Source of the DNA: JBEPVZ01 sp041690695
GTDB lineage: Bacteria > Patescibacteriota > Microgenomatia > Daviesbacterales > UBA10151
Assembly: GCA_041690695.1 (NCBI GenBank)
Contig: JBEPVZ010000037.1
Coordinates: forward strand, 1-5,062
Length of the DNA stretch: 5,062 nt
Direction of reading: 5' to 3'
Part shown: piece after piece, positions 3,980-5,062 of the stretch
Numbering within the stretch: the stretch's first letter is position 1
Layout: every line of letters begins with the position of its first letter
The notes under the pieces: model-generated
Database searches by the model: none
Told to the model about the DNA's origin: nothing
The model's input: only the letters and a program-made list of their open reading frames with translations
Translations under genes and position numbers: made by a program

Positions 3980-5062
3980 ATGTTAAATCTTGAAACATTA
4001 AATCTCGATCCAGAAATTGCCGGTATCTACGACCGACTTAATCCAACTGAAGATATTAAGTATGTTAAAGCTTCACATCGTCTACCTGCTCTTTTAAGAG
4101 ACCGTAAAGCTTATCTAGCTTTTGCGATGGCTACAGCTGTAGCTATTCCTACTTTAAATCAATTACGACCTGAAATTCAGGGGGCAACTGGTAAAATTGA
4201 TAAAGCTAATGCGACTTCTCATAACAATAAAGATGAAGGTAGTAAAACTCGACTAGTTGTTTCAACGGGGTCAAATTTATCTGCTCATTTACAAAAGTAC
4301 CTACATCAAGGCCATGAAATTGATGGTTTAGGAATTCAATCTGTTTCTGAGCCAAAACCATTGGTTGTGAATGTTGATGCTAATCGACGAGCTAAATTAA
4401 TGGCCAATACTCCTGGAATTCAGCCAAATGAAACAGGCGACATGATTAATTATCCCGATGGACGTATCCCTCAGACTGGTAAAGAGCTAGGGGATCGAGT
4501 TTATGCTGCAATCGTTAATGATACCGCCAATACTGAGGCTATCCAAGCGTTTGCCCCAGACTTTAATCCCGCCAACTTGAAAAGAACTGACCTTAAACTT
4601 GAAGGTTTTGGTACTTTAGAAGAGTTACATAATAAAGGTTTAGTTGATTATTCAACCGCTTTGACTGATCAGTGGGTTACTCCTGCAAGCGCTACTTCAG
4701 GCCGACATGCTGGTTTATCTTCTCCTCTTCGATACAAAGTTGATGGAGAGATGCAGATGTGGTTTATGGATAAAACTGGTCATGCTGGACATTATTGGGT
4801 TAAGGTCACTGATCAACCTTCAAGCGATTTAGATAACAGCATGTTATCTAAACACGATATTTTTGGTAAATTTAGAATTGGTAATCTTGAATTTGAAATT
4901 CGGGCTGAGTGTGGTAACTATTCAGTAACTGTTACTCAAATTCCACCAGCTCCGAAGCCGGCTATTAATATTCCTTTCCATTCTGACGTTCAAGCGACGG
5001 CAGTATTAACTGAGACCCCAACCACTACATCAACAGCCACCTCAACAGAGACCCCAGTTCCA
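3980..5062 (+). CDS. Probable surface protein with membrane anchor and Thr/Pro-rich tail (5' part only)
   Basis: The frame opens with ATG at 3980 and stays open for 361 codons to the last base, so the gene continues beyond the window. I do not recognise a family. Residues 1-43 are charged and presumably cytoplasmic. AYLAFAMATAVAIPTL at 44-59 is the only hydrophobic segment and, with RDRK before it, looks like a signal anchor putting the rest outside. Residues 60-90 are polar. About 90-230 is a possible folded domain without recognised motifs. A second region at about 250-330 is rich in Tyr, Trp and beta-strand-like stretches (HYWVKV, FRIGNLEFEIRAE) and contains the only cysteine, C321, in ECGN. 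From 331 on the sequence becomes Pro-rich and then, from about 344, Thr/Ser/Pro-rich (TETPTTTSTATSTETP), typical of an extended, possibly glycosylated stalk. The strong promoter just upstream suggests high expression. An envelope or cell-contact role is inference; the start is supported by promoter position and lack of earlier starts. Confidence 0.85.
   Translation, partial: MLNLETLNLDPEIAGIYDRLNPTEDIKYVKASHRLPALLRDRKAYLAFAMATAVAIPTLNQLRPEIQGATGKIDKANATSHNNKDEGSKTRLVVSTGSNLSAHLQKYLHQGHEIDGLGIQSVSEPKPLVVNVDANRRAKLMANTPGIQPNETGDMINYPDGRIPQTGKELGDRVYAAIVNDTANTEAIQAFAPDFNPANLKRTDLKLEGFGTLEELHNKGLVDYSTALTDQWVTPASATSGRHAGLSSPLRYKVDGEMQMWFMDKTGHAGHYWVKVTDQPSSDLDNSMLSKHDIFGKFRIGNLEFEIRAECGNYSVTVTQIPPAPKPAINIPFHSDVQATAVLTETPTTTSTATSTETPVP

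Noticed and set aside
4765..4773. DnaA-box-like TTATCCATA on the minus strand
   Set aside because: It is isolated and lies inside coding sequence (codons for Met-Asp-Lys), so it is most likely coincidental.

Overview
The window looks like a stretch of a bacterial chromosome with modest GC content. Every supported gene reads on the plus strand and uses the standard code, with only TAA and TAG stops visible. Gene content (RadA, a LytR_C-type membrane protein, a YacL-like PIN/TRAM protein, a Thr/Pro-rich surface protein), an absence of good Shine-Dalgarno sites and very short predicted leaders would fit a Candidate Phyla Radiation (Patescibacteria) genome. That assignment is inference; no marker gene in the window proves it.

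Bases 24-3180 hold three consecutive genes. The first is radA, a recombination/repair ATPase that lacks the usual N-terminal C4 zinc finger. The second is a single-pass membrane protein with an acidic cytoplasmic part and an external LytR_C domain. The third is a membrane-anchored PIN nuclease with a C-terminal TRAM domain, similar to Bacillus YacL. In Bacillus the order is radA-disA-yacL; here the diadenylate cyclase gene disA is absent and the LytR_C gene sits in its place.

Bases 3181-3979 form a long region without a large gene, but it is rich in signals. It has a consensus DnaA box with a near-consensus copy 21 bp away, an 18-bp tandem repeat that makes the minus strand G-rich, and a possible 42-residue basic small protein with its own promoter. 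It also has a hairpin terminator usable on either strand, a nested inverted repeat, and a compact GC-rich element before a T6 run that could fold as a hairpin or a pseudoknot. The heptamer ATAGTAT occurs four times. The region could be a replication-origin-like or regulatory locus, or could encode one or two small RNAs; sequence alone does not decide this.

From 3980 to the window end is the first 361 codons of an unrecognised, probably surface-exposed protein. It has an internal membrane anchor, a single Cys in an ECGN context and a Thr/Pro/Ser-rich tail running off the end. It is driven by the best promoter in the window (TTGACA, 17 bp, TATACT) with almost no leader. No CRISPR array, insertion sequence, tRNA or rRNA was seen.
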